Assembly: GCF_000344135.1 (NCBI RefSeq)
Contig: NZ_BAOP01000014.1
Location: 1 to 64,000, forward strand
Length of the DNA stretch: 64,000 nucleotides
Reading direction: 5' to 3'
Source of the DNA: Gordonia malaquae NBRC 108250
Lineage (GTDB): Bacteria > Actinomycetota > Actinomycetes > Mycobacteriales > Mycobacteriaceae
Each line of letters begins with the position of its first letter. Position 1 is the stretch's first letter. Of this stretch, positions 61,680-64,000 are shown in pieces. Both the position numbers and the translations under genes were made by a program. The notes below the pieces were generated by a model. The model had not been told where the DNA came from. It saw only the letters and a program-made list of their open reading frames with translations, and searched no databases.

Positions 61680-62107
61680 GTGCGGTCTCCGATCAGGGAT
61701 CGGAGGTGCGCTGCGGTCGTCGCGAGATCGCCTGCGCGGCGAGTGACGAGCCCCGTGGCGAACGAGAGTTTGTCGCCGACCCGCCGTGGCACGACGTGCA
61801 GGTGAGTGTGGAACACGGTCTGCATCGCGGCGCGGCCGTCATTGACTGCGAGGTTGACGCCGTGCGCGCCGAACTCGAGGGTCTTCATGGCGTCGGCGAT
61901 CCGTTGAGCCGCCGCGAACAGGGGAGTGCCGAGTGCTGGATCGAGGTCGGACAGGCCGGACGAGTGTTTCCGCGGAATCACGAGCGTGTGGCCGCGGGTG
62001 ACAGGAGCTCGGTCGAGGAACGCGACGACGTGCTCGTCGGAGTAGACGAGGTGTGCGGGTCCGCGTCCGGCGACGATGTCGCAGAACACGCAGGGAACGG
62101 TCGACAT
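61676..62107 (-). CDS. HIT-family nucleotide hydrolase
   Basis: 143 residues with the histidine triad HTHLHVVPR (His100, 102, 104) and an N-terminal zinc-type pair Cys6/Cys9 (CVFC). Branch resembling Hint/HIT AMP-lysine or dinucleotide hydrolases; substrate unknown. TAGTTT lies 6 bases before the ATG, so the three-gene operon HIT-sirtuin-hypothetical probably starts here as a leaderless mRNA. Confidence 0.92.
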   Translation of the reverse strand: MSTVPCVFCDIVAGRGPAHLVYSDEHVVAFLDRAPVTRGHTLVIPRKHSSGLSDLDPALGTPLFAAAQRIADAMKTLEFGAHGVNLAVNDGRAAMQTVFHTHLHVVPRRVGDKLSFATGLVTRRAGDLATTAAHLRSLIGDRT

Positions 62108-62113
62108 GGAACA

Positions 62114-62119
62114 AAACTA
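62114..62119 (-). promoter_or_regulatory. Leaderless -10 element of the HIT operon
   Basis: TAGTTT on the minus strand, 6 bases before the ATG at 62107. Confidence 0.5.
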
Positions 62120-62166
62120 ACGGCCCGGGCGCGCTTGTGCGCTCCCGGGCCGTCGGCCGGCGGAGA

Positions 62167-62556
62167 TCAGCTGTGCCCGGAGGTGCAGACCCAGTCGTAG
62201 ATGTAGCCGCCCTCGGAGTAGTAGCGGGCGTACGACTGGGCTGTGTACAGGTGGTTCGCCGTGCCGTAGCCCCAGTAGTTCGTGCCCTTGGCGATGGCAC
62301 CGCAGCCGTTGACGAACTGAGTCACGACCTTGCAGTCGGAGTACGAGCAGTAGCTCAACGCGACGTTTGCGGCGTCACGGGAGTTGTCGTAGTCCCATGA
62401 GCGACCGGTCTGCCCGGTGCTCGGCGAGAGCGCGATCGCGCCGTAGTAGCTGTAGGCGTGCGCCGGAGCGGGGTCGACGATGGACGGGACGGTGAGCGCG
62501 GAGCCGACTCCGACGGCGATCAGTCCCGCGGTGACGAGACGCTTGCGGATGTTCAT
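62167..62556 (-). CDS. Secreted DUF4189 protein
   Basis: 129 residues. Signal peptide with basic MNIRKRL, a hydrophobic stretch and a probable AHA cleavage site near residue 34. The mature part reads YYGAIALSPSTGQTGRSWDYDNSRDAANVALSYC ... CKVV ... GCGAIAKG, the DUF4189 pattern with four cysteines likely in two disulfides. Function unknown; exported, small, aromatic-rich. AGGAG precedes the ATG. Confidence 0.87.
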   Translation of the reverse strand: MNIRKRLVTAGLIAVGVGSALTVPSIVDPAPAHAYSYYGAIALSPSTGQTGRSWDYDNSRDAANVALSYCSYSDCKVVTQFVNGCGAIAKGTNYWGYGTANHLYTAQSYARYYSEGGYIYDWVCTSGHS

Positions 62557-62600
62557 GGTGTTTCTCCTGTGGAAGAGAGGAAGGAAGGGGGACGAGAGGG

Positions 62601-63401
62601 TCAGCTGCCGGTCTTCTCACGCGGGGTCTCGCCCGACGTTGTCGACTTCGGCTTCGCGGTGGGCGCCTCGACGTTCTTCGGCTTGGTCACGTCGACCTTC
62701 TGGCCCCACTTGCTGATGTCGACGGTCAGTGTGGCGTCCTTGGCGGGGGAGACGACGACCCTGGCGACGTTGTTCTTGCCGTCGTTGGTGACGAAGACGG
62801 TGGCGTCGTAGGTCGCTTCGGCGAGCTCACCGGTGGACGGTGTCGATGCGAGACCTGCGAGGTCCTTGCCGCTGACGGTGCCGGTGATCTTGGTGGTCTC
62901 GACGCCGTTGACGGTCTCGGTGCCTGCCTTGTTGGCGCCCTGGAGTGCACGAAGGATGGCGGGGACGCCGTTCTTCGAGTCGAGGATCTTCGAGACGTCG
63001 TAGATGGATCGGCCGTCGCCGTAGTCCTGGTAGCCCTTGTCGGCGACGTCGGCGTACAGCTTGCCGTCGATGTAGACGAACGGAGCCTCGGTTGTGCGGT
63101 TGCCCATGTTCAGGGTGGTCCGTCCCTTGCCCTTGAGCTCGGGCTTGGTCTCGACGTCGGCCTCGACTTTGGTGGCGTTCAGGCTCTGCAACTTGCCGTC
63201 GATGGACAGCACGATGTGTGCACCGGTCAGGGCCTCGGTCGCGGTGGCCGCGGCGTCGAGGGTGGATTTCGCGGCCGAATCGGAGGCTGCGGTCGTCGAG
63301 CTGCTGCCGCTGTCGTCGCTGCTGGAGCACCCGGTCAGGATGACCGACGCTGCGACGACTCCTGCGAACGCTCCGGCGACGAGTCGGTATGAACGGTTCA
63401 T
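62601..63401 (-). CDS. lprG: LprG/LppX-family lipoprotein
   Basis: 266 residues. Signal peptide with lipobox ILTGC (Cys25), a Ser/Asp/Ala-rich linker, and an LppX/LprAFG domain (about 55-245: THE segments AHIVLSIDGK, VYIDGKLYADVADKGYQDYG, VNGVETTKITGTVSG). The family carries triacylglycerol, phosphatidylinositol mannosides or phthiocerol lipids across the periplasm. The Rv1410c-type exporter that normally follows lprG is not next door, so LprF/LprA-like function is possible. GGAGG precedes the ATG at 63401. Confidence 0.85.
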   Translation of the reverse strand: MNRSYRLVAGAFAGVVAASVILTGCSSSDDSGSSSTTAASDSAAKSTLDAAATATEALTGAHIVLSIDGKLQSLNATKVEADVETKPELKGKGRTTLNMGNRTTEAPFVYIDGKLYADVADKGYQDYGDGRSIYDVSKILDSKNGVPAILRALQGANKAGTETVNGVETTKITGTVSGKDLAGLASTPSTGELAEATYDATVFVTNDGKNNVARVVVSPAKDATLTVDISKWGQKVDVTKPKNVEAPTAKPKSTTSGETPREKTGS

Positions 63402-63699
63402 GGATGGTGCTCCTCCCCGCGCGATCGCACCCGGTGTGCGATTCACTGCGAATTTTCTGGCTCGAAATCTAGTACGTATCGGCGTGAAGTGGGGGATACA
63501 CGTCGTTTCTGCGGATGACGCGGCGCGTCCGTCGGCGCGTGTGACCACAGTCACTGGACTTTCCGGCGGCGCAGGTCCGAGTGGTTACCGACGGGTCTAC
63601 CAGTGGGTATACCTCCCGGTCACCATGAAACATGAGGGATCCCTCATGTTTCTGTGGCACTATTGCCGAGTTCCCCCACACAGGCCGACAGGAGTATCC
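63402..63699. promoter_or_regulatory. Divergent control region of lprG-like gene and fas
   Basis: 298 bp without a gene. It contains an 8-base GGTATACC dyad (63606-63613) and a perfect 26-bp palindrome (63627-63652), and must hold the promoter of fas and that of the lipoprotein gene. Confidence 0.6.
63627..63652. promoter_or_regulatory. 26-bp perfect palindrome upstream of fas
   Basis: Left half GAAACATGAGGGA, right half TCCCTCATGTTTC. It ends 47 bases before the fas GTG, in the right place for an operator of a FasR-type fatty acid synthase regulator (inference). Confidence 0.6.
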
Positions 63700-64000
63700 G
63701 TGACCCTCGACCAGTTCCGTACCGGCGATCGAGCAACCTCAACCGACGACGGTTCGACGAGTCTGATCGACCGCTTCGCGGCCGGCGAGAGCTATGCGAT
63801 CAGCTTCGGCGGACAGGGTGGGCCGTGGTTGCCGACCCTCGCCGAGCTCGTCGCCGACGCCGACCTCGGCCGACGGATCTCCGCGATCGTCGACTCCGCC
63901 ACGCGTTCCCTCGAGCCCGTCGCCGATCGTCTGGCCGCCGCAGGCGGCGATCGTTTCGCGCCTGCCGACTGGATCGCCGCCATCGACGAGGACCGCGACG
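63700..64000 (+). CDS. fas: Type I fatty acid synthase, N-terminal fragment
   Basis: The first 100 residues of a gene that leaves the window. MTLDQFRTG..., SLIDRFAAGESYAISFGGQGGPWLPTLAELVAD and SLEPVADRLAA match the start of mycobacterial FAS-I (acyltransferase/ acetyl-transferase end of the roughly 3000-residue multienzyme, GGQG motif included). FAS-I makes the C16-C26 acyl-CoA used for phospholipids and the alpha branch of mycolates. AGGAG lies 5 bases before the GTG at 63700. Confidence 0.9.
   Translation, partial: MTLDQFRTGDRATSTDDGSTSLIDRFAAGESYAISFGGQGGPWLPTLAELVADADLGRRISAIVDSATRSLEPVADRLAAAGGDRFAPADWIAAIDEDRD

Overview
The window is about 65% or more GC, with dense short-gap operons, and its gene content is that of a mycolic-acid actinomycete (Mycobacteriales). 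Evidence includes the 5' end of a type I fatty acid synthase, IrtAB siderophore transporters behind an IdeR/DtxR iron box, an LprG/LppX-family lipoprotein, NucS mismatch endonuclease, ClpS, and a gene order matching Mycobacterium tuberculosis Rv1321-Rv1349 (nucS, mce, fadA4, thioredoxin-like, glgB, dinG, pncB, clpS, DUF2017, P1 peptidase, rhomboid, metallo-beta-lactamase phosphodiesterase, rph, rdgB, DUF3817, lprD, irtA, irtB). A Gordonia-like genus is my best guess; it is an inference from memory, not a search.

Layout. 1-1.2 kb: LtrA membrane protein. 1.2-13.6 kb: an agmatine/putrescine catabolic operon on the minus strand (patD, copper amine oxidase, usp, gabT, gabD, permease, N-carbamoylputrescine amidase, agmatine deiminase), divergent from a PucR regulator; together the enzymes make a complete route from agmatine to succinate. 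13.6-18 kb: acyl-CoA synthetase, saccharopine-reductase-like protein and SDR, divergent from a TetR gene with paired operators. 18-39.3 kb: the Rv1321-Rv1343c-like conserved block. In it murI, expected between the rhomboid and phosphodiesterase genes, is absent, and murL-murD2 (the alternative D-glutamate route of peptidoglycan synthesis) plus a membrane GNAT protein stand there instead. The glgE/glgP and mec-cysO-cysM neighbours are also missing. 39.3-42.6 kb: PAP2 phosphatase, response regulator, histidine kinase and D,D-carboxypeptidase lipoprotein in one operon. 42.7-47.6 kb: AlkD-like protein and IrtAB. 47.9-52.5 kb: thioesterase, LysE exporter, tRNA-Leu, methyltransferase, PlsC and TetR. 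52.5-56.7 kb: a frameshifted trans-sulfuration enzyme, OpgC-like membrane protein and FadD15-like ligase. 56.8-64 kb: DEAD-box helicase, TetR and its membrane target, a HIT-sirtuin-DnaB-N-like operon, secreted DUF4189 protein, lipoprotein, and the start of fas.

A recurrent signal decides many starts: a TANNNT hexamer followed by exactly 6 or 7 bases and then ATG/GTG, the signature of leaderless transcription. I found it at 15 genes. The most striking case is the pncB/clpS intergenic region, where two back-to-back -10 elements overlap by five bases and each lies 7 bases from its start codon.

No CRISPR array, prophage, insertion sequence or replication origin is visible.
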